59,524 bases of DNA from Prevotella sp. CAG:1058 (GTDB lineage Bacteria > Bacteroidota > Bacteroidia > Bacteroidales > Bacteroidaceae). Below are positions 18,018 through 27,676 of this stretch, piece by piece. Both the position numbers and the translations under genes were made by a program. The stretch lies in NCBI GenBank assembly GCA_000433175.1, contig HF986626.1:1-59524 (forward strand). Direction: 5' to 3'. The notes beneath the pieces are model-generated. The model saw nothing but the letters and a program-made list of their open reading frames with translations, searched no databases and had not been told where the DNA came from. Within the stretch, counting starts at the first letter, position 1, and every line of letters begins with the position of its first letter.

Positions 18018-19001
18018 TCATTGTTCTTCGATCAAATAATCCACTTGATTGACGTTAATACGAGCATTTCGCACGCCATGTGGGACCGAACGTAGATAGA
18101 TATTACATTTATCCGAAGGGTTATTCATTACTTCATTGAAATCAGCCACAACTTTGAAACCTTCTGGACGTATAGAACGAAATAGACTTGCTCCGACTGT
18201 GAATGTTACTGTTACACGAGTTGGGAACGTCCTTAATATTTTGCCTGCAGGCATGTTTTCTGCTATTATCGGTACTTCGAACTTTTCTTCTGTCAGAATA
18301 TCCGGGCAAATTGAAACATTGACAACTTCCGGAACATATTTAACTCCCTTTATTTTATTGAGGACAACTTGCCTTACTAATGTATCTGTTAAATTCAGAA
18401 TATTCAACCTTTCGGTTGTTACATATTTTATGCTATCTAAAATCTCACGGCTTGCATAAATTTCTACAGAATCAGGAGAAAATGATATCTTTGATAAATA
18501 GTAGCTTGGACCGGGAGTTATCCTACCGGACAATTTTACAGGCACGTGCTTACGTAAACCATAATTAAAATAAAATTCGAATTTATCAGGCTTAATGCTG
18601 ACAATTCGTGAAGAACTGAAGAGTTGTTTATATATCATCTTTTGCAACTCTGCTGACGAGATTGTACCTACTCCGGTCTTTTGGGCAAAACTACTAAACT
18701 TGACATTGATTGCATGTATCTTATTACCATACAGATATGCTAACAATGAGAAGCCCTTATCGTGAACCATGACACGGACATTTGTTGTAGTATCACTTGT
18801 TAATACAATATTTTTAGGGATTTCAACAAGCTGCACTGGAACTTCTACTTCGCGTTCATATGTCTCATTTAACGCCATTAACAACCAAAATGTTCCACTG
18901 AGCAATAAAAAAAACAAGAAAATCAGAAACTCTCTATTCATCCAACCGAATAGAAAGTTCCTGACAGCTTTGAAAATCTGAAACAAATTCGATTCGTTCA
19001 T
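18018..19001 (-). CDS. YbbR-like domain membrane protein
   Basis: A 327-residue protein with one N-terminal membrane helix (about 23-45, FLIFLFFLLLSGTFWLLMAL) followed by an extracytoplasmic region of repeated beta-rich YbbR-like domains (for example EVEVPVQLVEIPKNIVLTSD). In Firmicutes YbbR (CdaR) regulates a c-di-AMP cyclase; no cyclase gene is seen here, so that role is not implied. It directly abuts yajC (stop at 19002, no gap) and precedes coaE by 15 nt, a common order in Bacteroidota. Confidence 0.85.
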   Translation of the reverse strand: MNESNLFQIFKAVRNFLFGWMNREFLIFLFFLLLSGTFWLLMALNETYEREVEVPVQLVEIPKNIVLTSDTTTNVRVMVHDKGFSLLAYLYGNKIHAINVKFSSFAQKTGVGTISSAELQKMIYKQLFSSSRIVSIKPDKFEFYFNYGLRKHVPVKLSGRITPGPSYYLSKISFSPDSVEIYASREILDSIKYVTTERLNILNLTDTLVRQVVLNKIKGVKYVPEVVNVSICPDILTEEKFEVPIIAENMPAGKILRTFPTRVTVTFTVGASLFRSIRPEGFKVVADFNEVMNNPSDKCNIYLRSVPHGVRNARINVNQVDYLIEEQ

Positions 19002-19340
19002 TTATTTTGCTTGGGCATTTGCAGCTCCCATATTAGATGCTACATCTGCGAACACGTAATTTTTATCTACTCGGATTACAACCCCTTTCGAAATTTCGAT
19101 ATCGACGATATTTGTTGTTAAATCTATTTTCTTAACAACACCATATATTCCACCTCCTGTTACAACATTTGTGCCTTCTTGAAGACTATTTTGGAATTTC
19201 TTAATTTCCTTCTGTCTCTTTTGTTGAGGACGTATCATGAAAAACCACATTATTACAAATATGGCAATCATTAAAATTAAAAATGTTCCGCTACCTCCCT
19301 GGGCTGCTTGTTGAGATGCTAAAAGAATAGTTGTACTCAT
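19002..19340 (-). CDS. yajC: Preprotein translocase subunit YajC
   Basis: A small single-pass membrane protein of the Sec holo-translocon with SecDF. The 112 residues include one membrane helix at about 18-36 (GTFLILMIAIFVIMWFFMI), the hallmark RPQQKRQKE immediately after it, and a cytoplasmic beta-domain (GTNVVTGGGIYGVVKKID). It lies 29 nt after nusB and touches the ybbR-like gene. secDF is not in the window. Confidence 0.95.
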   Translation of the reverse strand: MSTTILLASQQAAQGGSGTFLILMIAIFVIMWFFMIRPQQKRQKEIKKFQNSLQEGTNVVTGGGIYGVVKKIDLTTNIVDIEISKGVVIRVDKNYVFADVASNMGAANAQAK

Positions 19341-19369
19341 GTTCTGATTTTTTCAATTATGATTAGTAT

Positions 19370-20338
19370 TTATTTCTTCTTAGGTTTTTCACTTATCGGT
19401 TTTAATAATACTCCTGTACTTATAAGATAACGTGCTATACTGTCAAGCATTCCGTTAATATAGCCTGAACTCTTAGGCGTACTGTATATTTTTGCTAGAT
19501 CAACGTATTCATTAATTGTTACATTAATGGGAATGTTGGGGAATGTTAGCATTTCAGCCATTGCAATCTGCATAATTACAACATCCATATAAGCGAGTCG
19601 GGAAAAGTCCCAATTACGTGATGTCTCACTCATGTAACGTTGGTATTGGTCTGCATTTAAAATCGTTGCACGGAATAATTTTCTAGCAAAGTCTTTATCT
19701 TCTTCGTCCTTGTACTCAGGAAGCAATTCTTGCTCATCATTATTTCCTGCATCGAAACGTTTAATTGTTTTCAATACAAATGTATCAACAATATCCTTAT
19801 CATCATTCCAATATAAACTTTTTTCTTCAAGGACGCTGTCAAGCTCGTCATTTTCCATGATAAACGCCTTATACAGTTTACGCCATAACTCACGGTCTGA
19901 CTCATAAGAGCTATCATCGCTTTCCATATAGTCAAGGTATATCCTACTTTGTGCAATTTGCGTATAAAGCTTTCTGACAAATTCCACATCATCATCCCAT
20001 GTCTGTTTCTGACTTGAAATAAATTCACATAGCTGTTTATTCCCTTCTAGCTGTATTGCAAATTTATTGTCGATAAACTTATTTGAAGGGAATGGTTTAC
20101 CTTCTCGTTTCGCTTTAGACAACTCAAGCTCATAATATTTACGAGCTTCTTTTGTGACTGCTACGATTAAAGCTAATAAATAATGGTAAAGATGATAAGC
20201 CTTTGAAAGACTAAATAACAATTCTTTCTCTGCTACATCTAAATTACGATTCCCATTTTGATAGTATGCATAGGTTAACTGGACTATCTTAATCCTTATT
20301 AATTCCCTGTTGATCATCCTTAATATGTATATTTCCAC
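19370..20338 (-). CDS. nusB: Transcription antitermination protein NusB (long form)
   Basis: An RNA-binding antitermination factor for rRNA operons. The 322-residue protein is more than twice the E. coli length. The NusB fold is in the C-terminal half (about 175-310: FARKLFRATILNADQYQRYM, then RLAYMDVVIMQIAMAEMLTF and VTINEYVDLAKIYSTPKSSG). The long N-terminal helical extension is usual for Bacteroidota. It is the first gene of a seven-gene operon and has a strong promoter just upstream (20350-20380). Confidence 0.93.
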   Translation of the reverse strand: MEIYILRMINRELIRIKIVQLTYAYYQNGNRNLDVAEKELLFSLSKAYHLYHYLLALIVAVTKEARKYYELELSKAKREGKPFPSNKFIDNKFAIQLEGNKQLCEFISSQKQTWDDDVEFVRKLYTQIAQSRIYLDYMESDDSSYESDRELWRKLYKAFIMENDELDSVLEEKSLYWNDDKDIVDTFVLKTIKRFDAGNNDEQELLPEYKDEEDKDFARKLFRATILNADQYQRYMSETSRNWDFSRLAYMDVVIMQIAMAEMLTFPNIPINVTINEYVDLAKIYSTPKSSGYINGMLDSIARYLISTGVLLKPISEKPKKK

Positions 20339-20349
20339 ATTTTACGATG

Positions 20350-20380
20350 CAAATGTATGTAAAATTAAGAATATCTGCAA
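20350..20380 (-). promoter_or_regulatory. Promoter of nusB operon
   Basis: On the minus strand, TTG (20380-20378), a 20-nt gap, then TACATTTG (20357-20350): an almost perfect Bacteroidota promoter. The -7 element ends 11 nt before the nusB start, so the leader is very short. Confidence 0.8.
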
Positions 20381-20417
20381 GAAAACGCCTTATTATTATC
20401 TGTTTTTTTTATTAATA

Positions 20418-20449
20418 TTTGCGGGTTAAAATAAAAAATGATAATTTTG
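20418..20449 (+). promoter_or_regulatory. Promoter of rplY operon
   Basis: TTTG (20418-20421), a 20-nt gap, then TAATTTTG (20442-20449): the full Bacteroidota consensus. It gives a leader of about 80 nt before rplY. It is divergent from the nusB promoter, with 37 nt between the two elements. Confidence 0.85.
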
Positions 20450-20537
20450 CACCGTTTTCCAAACACATCGTGAATATTATTCTCGTGTGATGGTAAATTA
20501 AGCAAAACTTAAAACTTAATTTTAGAGTAACACATTT

Positions 20538-21137
20538 ATGAAAGAAATTAATGTTATTGGACAAACCAGAAAGGAAACTGGAAAGAAAGCATCTAAAGAG
20601 TTGAGAAAAGAAGGTCTCATACCATGTAACCTTTATGGTGAATTGAAAGATGAGAACGGAAAGCCTCAGGCTGTGTCTTTTACAGTACCAATGAATGAGT
20701 TGCGTAAAATCGTTTACACTCCTCACATTTATGTAATTAATTTGGTTATCGATGGTGTCAACCATACTTCGATAATGAAAGAGCTTCAGTTCCATCCTGT
20801 AACAGACGCTTTGCTCCATATAGATTTTTATGAAGTAAATGACCAGAAGCCTATTACGATTGGCATACCTGTAAAATTGACAGGACTTGCACAAGGTGTG
20901 CGTGACGGTGGACGTATGAATCTTTCTGTAAGAAAGCTTAATGTAACTGCAAAATACCAAGACATTCCTGAGCACTTGGATATAGATGTCACAGCATTGA
21001 AAATTGGTAAGAGCATAAAGGTTGGCGATTTGCATTTTGACGGACTTGAATTGGCTACTAGCAAAGACGTTGTTGTATGTTCAATCAAGGCTACACGTAA
21101 GTCTGCTGCAGCCGCAAATAGTGATAATGCTGAATAA
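20538..21137 (+). CDS. rplY: Ribosomal protein bL25 (CTC form)
   Basis: Binds 5S rRNA in the large ribosomal subunit. At 199 residues it is the long CTC/TL5 form: an N-terminal L25 domain (about 1-95, RKETGKKASKELRKEGLIPC) plus the C-terminal TL5 beta-domain (about 96-185), then an Ala-rich tail. It is the first gene of a plus-strand run with pth 22 nt downstream, a common pairing. Confidence 0.95.
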   Translation: MKEINVIGQTRKETGKKASKELRKEGLIPCNLYGELKDENGKPQAVSFTVPMNELRKIVYTPHIYVINLVIDGVNHTSIMKELQFHPVTDALLHIDFYEVNDQKPITIGIPVKLTGLAQGVRDGGRMNLSVRKLNVTAKYQDIPEHLDIDVTALKIGKSIKVGDLHFDGLELATSKDVVVCSIKATRKSAAAANSDNAE

Positions 21138-21159
21138 TGCTTTCATCAATTAAATATAG

Positions 21160-21741
21160 ATGGAGAAATTTTTGATTGTTGGTTTGGGAAATCCTGGTGA
21201 CGAATACACCGGTACCCGCCACAATACAGGATTTATGGTATTGGACGCTTTTGCTAAAGCGTCCAATATTGTTTTTGAGGATCGTCGATATGGATATATT
21301 GCTGAAACCAGTATCAAGGGGCGTAAGGTATTTCTGCTAAAACCCACAACTTATATGAATCTTAGTGGCAATGCCGTTAGATATTGGATGAATAAGGAAA
21401 ATATTGATGTAGAAAGACTGCTGGTTGTCGTTGACGATTTATCATTGCCATTAGGTGCGTTAAGGTTAAAAGGTAAGGGAAGTAATGGCGGACATAATGG
21501 TCTTGGAAATATACAAAGTGTCATAGGAACCCAGCAATATGCAAGATTGCGTGTTGGTATAGGCAACGATTTTCCTAAAGGCATGCAAGTGGATTGGGTT
21601 TTGGGTAAGTATGATGACAATGACATGAAAGAACTAACACCGAGCATTGATACGGCAATAGAGATGATAAAAAGTTTCGTATTGGCTGGTATTAATATTA
21701 CGATGAATAAATTTAATAGTAAACAAAAGAATGGCAATTGA
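21160..21741 (+). CDS. pth: Peptidyl-tRNA hydrolase
   Basis: Releases tRNA from prematurely dropped peptidyl-tRNA. The 193-residue sequence has the family hallmarks: [18 protein letters not shown] with catalytic His21, PTTYMNLSG, the [10 protein letters not shown] aspartate segment and GSNGGHNGL. It is 22 nt after rplY, and its end overlaps the start of the S4-domain gene by 11 nt. Confidence 0.96.
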   Translation: MEKFLIVGLGNPGDEYTGTRHNTGFMVLDAFAKASNIVFEDRRYGYIAETSIKGRKVFLLKPTTYMNLSGNAVRYWMNKENIDVERLLVVVDDLSLPLGALRLKGKGSNGGHNGLGNIQSVIGTQQYARLRVGIGNDFPKGMQVDWVLGKYDDNDMKELTPSIDTAIEMIKSFVLAGINITMNKFNSKQKNGN

Positions 21742-22165
21742 CACGGCAAGAATAGATAAATGGTTGTGGGCTGCGCGTATTTTTAAAACGCGTTCAATCG
21801 CGGCTAATGCGTGCAAAAACGGCAGAATTACAATAAATGGTGTGAATGTAAAACCGTCACACATGATAAAATCAGGTGAAACAATTTGTGTAAAGAAACC
21901 GCCTATTACCTATTCTTTCAAAGTGTTACAATGTATTGAGCAGCGTGTAGGGGCTAAATTGATCCCGCAAATTTATGAAAACGTGACCGATGCCAAACAA
22001 TATGAAATGCTGGAAATGAGTCGTATAAGCGGATTTGTTAACAGGGCACGCGGTACAGGACGTCCTACAAAAAAGGAACGACGCAGTTTGGATGCCTTTA
22101 TCGAACCAGCAAAGTTTGGGTTCGAAGATGGTTTTGACGAAGATTTTGATTCTGATGATATTTGA
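21731..22165 (+). CDS. Hsp15-like S4-domain RNA-binding protein
   Basis: A 144-residue protein with an N-terminal S4 domain (about 5-65: [20 protein letters not shown], then [19 protein letters not shown]). It resembles Hsp15/HslR, which in E. coli rescues stalled 50S subunits carrying nascent chains. The basic [15 protein letters not shown] segment and the acidic tail are also typical. It overlaps pth by 11 nt, which suggests coupled translation. Confidence 0.9.
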   Translation: MAIDTARIDKWLWAARIFKTRSIAANACKNGRITINGVNVKPSHMIKSGETICVKKPPITYSFKVLQCIEQRVGAKLIPQIYENVTDAKQYEMLEMSRISGFVNRARGTGRPTKKERRSLDAFIEPAKFGFEDGFDEDFDSDDI

Positions 22166-22201
22166 ATAAATTTGACTTATTGAATAATTAGCTTTAATAT
22201 T

Positions 22202-22780
22202 ATGACCAACATTGCTGTATTCGTGTCAGGCAATGGCACAAACTGTGAGAACATAATAAAATATTTTCAAGATGATAATGATATTAACATCAGTCTTGTT
22301 ATAAGCAATCGTCAAGACGCTTATGCTTTAAAACGTGCTGCAAAATACGGAGTTACATGTAAAGTATTGTCAAAAAGCGAAATAAATGACGAGCATATAA
22401 TTTTGCCAATATTGCAAAAGTTTAGTATAGATTTTATCGTATTGGCCGGATTTATGTTAATTGTTCCAGAATTCATCATTAACAAGTATTATAATAAGGT
22501 AATAAATATCCACCCTTCATTATTGCCAAAGTTTGGAGGTAAAGGAATGTATGGCCATCATGTACATGAAGCTGTAAAGGCTGCTGGAGAAACAGAGACA
22601 GGTATAACCATCCATTTTGTCAATAACATTTGTGATGGTGGAGAAATTATTGCTCAGTTTAAAATAAATCTGACGCAACATGATTCAGTTGAAGATATTG
22701 AATCAAAGATACACTTGCTTGAGCAAAAACATTTCCCGAATGTGATAAAAGATGTAGTCAATAAAGTGATGGATAAATGA
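22202..22780 (+). CDS. purN: Phosphoribosylglycinamide formyltransferase
   Basis: Transfers a formyl group from 10-formyl-THF to GAR in purine synthesis. The 192-residue protein has SGNGTNCENIIKYF (phosphate loop; the usual GSN/GTN start), VLAGFMLIVP, the catalytic INIHPSLLPKFGGKG segment and the ETGITIHFVNNICDGGEII block with the catalytic Asp. It is 36 nt after the S4 gene and overlaps the next ORF by 4 nt (ATGA). Confidence 0.95.
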   Translation: MTNIAVFVSGNGTNCENIIKYFQDDNDINISLVISNRQDAYALKRAAKYGVTCKVLSKSEINDEHIILPILQKFSIDFIVLAGFMLIVPEFIINKYYNKVINIHPSLLPKFGGKGMYGHHVHEAVKAAGETETGITIHFVNNICDGGEIIAQFKINLTQHDSVEDIESKIHLLEQKHFPNVIKDVVNKVMDK

Positions 22781-25647
22781 AAAAATTCCTTGAGTATGTT
22801 GCTGAAGACATAATAAAAAAATACGGCACTGATTTATCGCGCATTGCTGTTGTTTTTCCAAACAAACGTGCTTCATTATTTCTTAATGAGATACTTGCAC
22901 GAAAGGCACGACATGCAATATGGTCGCCATCATATATTACAATTAGTGAGTTTTTCAGAAATCATTCAAAATTAGTAGTCGGTGATCCTATAAAACTAAT
23001 ATGTGAAATTCACAAGAGTTTTACGTCATGTACAAAGACAGATGAGCCATTAGACCATTTTTTTTGTTGGGGACAGCTTCTCCTTGCAGATTTTGATGAT
23101 ATTGACAAAAACATGGCCGATGCCATGCAAGTTTTTAATAATATCAAGGATTTGCGCGAGCTTGATGATCTTACTTATCTGGACGACGGGCAAAAAGAGA
23201 TATTACGCAAATTTTTCAGCAATTTTACCGAAAACAAGGATTCACTTTTAAAGCAACGCTTTCTACAATTATGGTGCCATTTAGGCGACATCTACCATGA
23301 TTTCCGTTCAAACCTACGTAAACAAAACATAGCCTATGAAGGCATGTTGTATCGTGATGTGGCTACAGATCAGTCAATAAAATTTCATTATGACACATAT
23401 CTGTTTGTCGGTTTTAATGTCATACAGAAAGTAGAGCAAAAACTTTTCATGCGATTGATGCATGAAGGCAAAGCTCGTTTTTATTGGGATTTTGACAAAT
23501 ATTACCTGAATAAAAACTTTTCAACAGCCTCAAATGAAGCTGGTCGATATATTTCACATTACATAAAAACATTTCCAAATGAACTTGATTTGGATAAAGA
23601 TGAAATATACGATAATTTCAAGCAAGAAAAAAAAATCACTTTTGTCAGGGCCTCAACAGAAAATATTCAAGCCAGATATGTCAATAATTGGCTGAAAGAA
23701 AATCGTAGATATGAAGATGGTCGTAATACGGCCATTGTCTTATGCGACGAATCCCTTCTTCCGTCTGTTATTCATTGCATACCTGAAGAAGTGGATAATG
23801 TAAACATAACTACCGGATTCCCATTATTTCAGACACAAGTTTCATCATTCGTGTTACAATTATTTGAGCTTAGAATGATTGGCTATTCATCCGGAAAGGA
23901 TGTATTTAAGGCAAATTACATATTACAAATATTGTCACATCCATATGCTCAATTCGTAACAGACAGATTCAAATTTCTCATAGATAAAATAAAGTCTGAA
24001 AAGATTTACAATGTTAAACCACAAACTCTTGCAGTTGACGAAGGCACGTCTGTTCTTTTTAAGAATAATATTGACGGCAAATTGATAATACTGTGGATTA
24101 TCGATTTACTCGGAATTATTGCGCATAACATGAAAGGACACGATGGCGACCCGCTTACGCAAGAGTCAATTTTCAGGATGTACACATTGTGTAACAGAAT
24201 CAACAGCCTTATTAAGTCAGGAGACCTGGACGTTGATATTGTAACATTGCAAAGACTTGTTGTCCAACTTGTTAACTCGACTACAATTCCTTTTCATGGT
24301 GAACCAATATCAGGAATACAAATCATGGGAATTCTTGAAACACGGAATATTGACTTTGAGCATGTACTGATTTTATCATGTAATGAAGGAAACATGCCTA
24401 AAGGAATAAATGACTCGTCATTCATTCCATATTCCGTGAGAAAAGCCAACGAACTAACTACAATCGACAATAAGGTTGCAATATACGCATATTATTTTTA
24501 CAATCTAATACAGCGTGCGTCTGACGTGACGATAACCTATAACAGTTCGACAGAAAATGGTTCGAAGGGAGAAATGAGCCGTTTCATGTTACAATTAATG
24601 ATAGAAAGTGGAATAAAAATTAAACGCGTTTCACTACAAGCTAGCCAAAAGCATATATTCACTAAAGCTGGAGATATTGTAAAAAACGGCAAGATTCTAA
24701 ATGCATTGAATTCAATTAAGAATATCTCCCCTACTTCCATCAACCGTTACATGCGCTGTCCGTTACAATTCTATTATAACAACATCGTACAAATAACAGA
24801 AGCAGAAGATGATGATTTAGAAGAAATGACTAACAGAATTTTTGGTAATATATTCCACCAATCATCGGAAATTCTATATTCAAAACTTAGTAATAGCGAT
24901 GGGACTGTTGATAAAAAGAATATATCATACGCATTGGAGCATAAGGAATTTGTTGAACGCATTGTCGACGAAGTTTTTGCAGAAATTGCATTTAATGCCA
25001 AAAACAGCGGTAAACGGGTTGAGTACAATGGCCTGCAACTGATTAACAGGGAAGTAATAATAAAATATCTGCACCGACTGCTTGCAATAGACAAGCAACT
25101 TGCTCCGTTTAAGATTAAAGACATAGAGTCTTCAGTATACCAGGAACTGACGATTCACACGAGTGCCGGTATACGTAATATAGGTATTGGTGGACGGATT
25201 GACCGTCTTGACCAGATATACGACAATAATACAGGGCTGGAGAGAATACGTGTTATTGACTATAAGACAGGACGTTATCCTACTAAAAAGATTAACAGCG
25301 TGGATGAAATTTTCCATATGCCGACAGTTCGTGAAGCCCATGCAGACTATTTTTTGCAGACAATGCTATATGCCATAATAATAAGGCATGACAAAAAATA
25401 CAATCCTGAGCAATTGCCGGTTAGCCCCGCACTATTGTTCATACAGCATTCGTCTGATGACGATTATGATCCAACAATAATGATAGGTAAAGATATTGTT
25501 GATGACGTTGAAAAATACGAAGAAGACTTCAGTCGGCATATAACAGACATTGTATCTGAAATATTAGAACCAACCCAACCATTTTATCCGACCAGCGATA
25601 AGGCAGTTTGCGAATATTGCCAATACCGTAAAATTTGTGGAAGATGA
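22777..25647 (+). CDS. AddB-like helicase/nuclease with Fe-S PD-(D/E)XK domain
   Basis: A 956-residue protein resembling the AddB/RexB half of the recombination exonuclease. It starts with a degenerate helicase-like region (AVVFPNKRASLFLNEILARK) and ends with a RecB-type nuclease: GGRIDRLDQ and VIDYKTGRY near 806 and 826. The four [4Fe-4S] cysteines are C661 (MRCPLQFYYN) and C945-x2-C948-x5-C954. All nuclease signatures are intact. The usual partner AddA (UvrD-like) is not in this window. The start overlaps the purN stop by 4 nt. The stop lies 3 nt from the stop of convergent cdd. Confidence 0.88.
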   Translation: MKKFLEYVAEDIIKKYGTDLSRIAVVFPNKRASLFLNEILARKARHAIWSPSYITISEFFRNHSKLVVGDPIKLICEIHKSFTSCTKTDEPLDHFFCWGQLLLADFDDIDKNMADAMQVFNNIKDLRELDDLTYLDDGQKEILRKFFSNFTENKDSLLKQRFLQLWCHLGDIYHDFRSNLRKQNIAYEGMLYRDVATDQSIKFHYDTYLFVGFNVIQKVEQKLFMRLMHEGKARFYWDFDKYYLNKNFSTASNEAGRYISHYIKTFPNELDLDKDEIYDNFKQEKKITFVRASTENIQARYVNNWLKENRRYEDGRNTAIVLCDESLLPSVIHCIPEEVDNVNITTGFPLFQTQVSSFVLQLFELRMIGYSSGKDVFKANYILQILSHPYAQFVTDRFKFLIDKIKSEKIYNVKPQTLAVDEGTSVLFKNNIDGKLIILWIIDLLGIIAHNMKGHDGDPLTQESIFRMYTLCNRINSLIKSGDLDVDIVTLQRLVVQLVNSTTIPFHGEPISGIQIMGILETRNIDFEHVLILSCNEGNMPKGINDSSFIPYSVRKANELTTIDNKVAIYAYYFYNLIQRASDVTITYNSSTENGSKGEMSRFMLQLMIESGIKIKRVSLQASQKHIFTKAGDIVKNGKILNALNSIKNISPTSINRYMRCPLQFYYNNIVQITEAEDDDLEEMTNRIFGNIFHQSSEILYSKLSNSDGTVDKKNISYALEHKEFVERIVDEVFAEIAFNAKNSGKRVEYNGLQLINREVIIKYLHRLLAIDKQLAPFKIKDIESSVYQELTIHTSAGIRNIGIGGRIDRLDQIYDNNTGLERIRVIDYKTGRYPTKKINSVDEIFHMPTVREAHADYFLQTMLYAIIIRHDKKYNPEQLPVSPALLFIQHSSDDDYDPTIMIGKDIVDDVEKYEEDFSRHITDIVSEILEPTQPFYPTSDKAVCEYCQYRKICGR

Positions 25648-25650
25648 TAA

Positions 25651-26130
25651 TCAACGCATGGAGTCGTCGACAAACGAAAGCGGTAAAATGTCCTTAATTG
25701 TATTTATGACGTAGATTTCATTATCGCCGTAGAGGTAAATCTTAATGTTCCGCTTATAACGATATTCCATTTCCAATATTGCTTGCCGGCATGAGCCACA
25801 CGGGGAAACTGGTTCTTTTACAAAACCATTTGAATTTTTAGCTGCGATGGCTAAATGTGTTATCGCTTGTTGCGGATAATTTGATTGGGCGTTGAATATT
25901 GCCGAACGTTCAGCACACATGGTGACTGAAAAAGCTGCATTCTCCTGGTTGGCGCCTTTGATTATTGTTCCGTCTTCCAATCTCAATGCCGCACCGACAC
26001 TGAAATTAGAATAAGGTGAATATGAATTTGACGTAGCATCTTTGGCTGCGTCAATCAATGTTTTGGCCTGTTCTGACAGTTCTTCATATGTTAACGAACT
26101 TATGTCAGCCTTGATAGTTATGTTTTTCAT
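25651..26130 (-). CDS. cdd: Cytidine deaminase
   Basis: Hydrolytically deaminates cytidine and deoxycytidine to uridine forms in pyrimidine salvage. The 159-residue, homotetrameric-type enzyme has the zinc and catalytic motifs C72-A-E74 (MCAERSAIFN) and PC111GSC114RQ. It lies 19 nt after the beta-helix lipoprotein gene, an unrelated function, so it may simply share a transcript. Confidence 0.95.
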   Translation of the reverse strand: MKNITIKADISSLTYEELSEQAKTLIDAAKDATSNSYSPYSNFSVGAALRLEDGTIIKGANQENAAFSVTMCAERSAIFNAQSNYPQQAITHLAIAAKNSNGFVKEPVSPCGSCRQAILEMEYRYKRNIKIYLYGDNEIYVINTIKDILPLSFVDDSMR

Positions 26131-26149
26131 GCTTGTTCAATTTATATGT

Positions 26150-27610
26150 TCATTCTTCTTTTATGAATTCATAACACCCGATGTCAGGTAATTCGTCACG
26201 TGTGTTCCCGTCCCTGTCCAAAGGTAGAGACTGCTCAATGTCAGCCTTATTTATAGCATACGACAAAGAGTCAAGATGAAAGTCGTATCTTTGCATGTCG
26301 ATGTCAACCATACGGAAATTCTTCTCGCCTAATACCGTTGCCGTATCTTTAACGTCTTCCCATATAACTCCCATTATGTTTTCATCATCCTCAACCTTGG
26401 CAGTGCGGAGTATCGAATTAATGAAACGGTAATTAAACATGGTGGTATCACCTTCCACTGTGCAGTTGTCTCCCATAACCATGTCTTCGCCGTAGCCTGT
26501 TACAATTGTGTTGACACAGTCCATACGTTCAAGCGGGAGTTTTACATCATCTGAATGGTTTGCGTACCTAAGTGCCACCCCCCTGTTTGAATCGAATGGA
26601 TAAAATTGTGCTATTGTGCAATGTGTTAGATTCACATTACCACCTAATATTGCAACACAGTCTTGCAAAGTATTGGTAATCTGGCAGTTTCTTACATCGA
26701 CCTTGCAACTTACAGTCTTCAAACCATACCCTTGACAATTATGCACGGTGCTGTTGAATAGCTGCAACTTCATTTTTGATACATCTGAAGAATCACACAC
26801 AATTCCGTCAAACGTACTGTGGATGTCTGTATAATTTATTACATTATCATAAGAAGAACTGTGGAACACAATTCCTTTCCACTGTCCGCTTACCATGTCG
26901 TACGGTAAATAATCAAACATCTTGTCCGTACGGTCACCCCTTAATATGATATTATTGTCTGCGGCGCCTTCGGAGACCAAACGGCCGTATACATTTATGC
27001 CAGTGTCCGAATGGAAATAAAGCGTTGTGCCGGCAGTTATGTGTAAAGTTGCCAAACTGTCAACTCTCAATCCGCCATAAATTACAATTGGTTTTGTACC
27101 TCCTCCTATTGTCGAGTCACTACTTATCACAACATTTCTCATTAATTGTGCATCCCAAGTATAAGCGTTAAGGTTAATCCGTTGTTCGACACCGCTTTCT
27201 AAAGTGAACACAAGATTGTCTTCAATTAACTGAGGTCCGTCCTTACCGTTTGTGGGTGAAGTAAGCTCGACAAACACGCGTATGCTGTCCTTATTCCTGA
27301 TTTCAACGTTTTGTACTTGGTATCCTGCAGTCGGACTTAGATACTCTCCATCAACATTAACCCTGAAACCCGTTTGGTTGCCATTTGCCAGTCTGACGCT
27401 TGTGCAACGTATGCCATCGCCAGATTTGTTATATACCCAAAACGAACGTGTAGATGTAGGAACGGTTGAAAAAACAGTATCCATTCTAACCGTATCCATC
27501 GAGAACGTCAATACGTTGGATGGGGACAGGCTGAATGAATCATCATCAGTACAAGCAGCAAACAACGTGAATGCTACTAATAAGCATAATGTCGATAAAT
27601 TTTTTCCCAT
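26150..27610 (-). CDS. Right-handed beta-helix lipoprotein
   Basis: A 486-residue predicted lipoprotein with signal peptide and lipobox LFAAC (Cys near residue 20). A beta-sandwich-like region (about 40-150) precedes a parallel beta-helix region (about 155-400: ITAGTTLYFHSDTGINVYGR, later VDVRNCQITNTLQDCVAILG). The C-terminus, DIGCYEFIKEE, is a common ending in Bacteroidota beta-helix proteins. It may bind polysaccharide or act at the cell surface; no enzyme motif is visible. It lies 66 nt after the GldB-like gene. Confidence 0.85.
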   Translation of the reverse strand: MGKNLSTLCLLVAFTLFAACTDDDSFSLSPSNVLTFSMDTVRMDTVFSTVPTSTRSFWVYNKSGDGIRCTSVRLANGNQTGFRVNVDGEYLSPTAGYQVQNVEIRNKDSIRVFVELTSPTNGKDGPQLIEDNLVFTLESGVEQRINLNAYTWDAQLMRNVVISSDSTIGGGTKPIVIYGGLRVDSLATLHITAGTTLYFHSDTGINVYGRLVSEGAADNNIILRGDRTDKMFDYLPYDMVSGQWKGIVFHSSSYDNVINYTDIHSTFDGIVCDSSDVSKMKLQLFNSTVHNCQGYGLKTVSCKVDVRNCQITNTLQDCVAILGGNVNLTHCTIAQFYPFDSNRGVALRYANHSDDVKLPLERMDCVNTIVTGYGEDMVMGDNCTVEGDTTMFNYRFINSILRTAKVEDDENIMGVIWEDVKDTATVLGEKNFRMVDIDMQRYDFHLDSLSYAINKADIEQSLPLDRDGNTRDELPDIGCYEFIKEE

Positions 27611-27676
27611 TGTTTTATAATAACGCTGAATACTACGTTATATTGTTGCCTGATGATAAAACTTCATTTACAGTAA

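Noticed and set aside
20412..21035. 207-codon ORF on the minus strand
   Set aside because: It lies antisense to rplY and across its promoter; the peptide has no family pattern.
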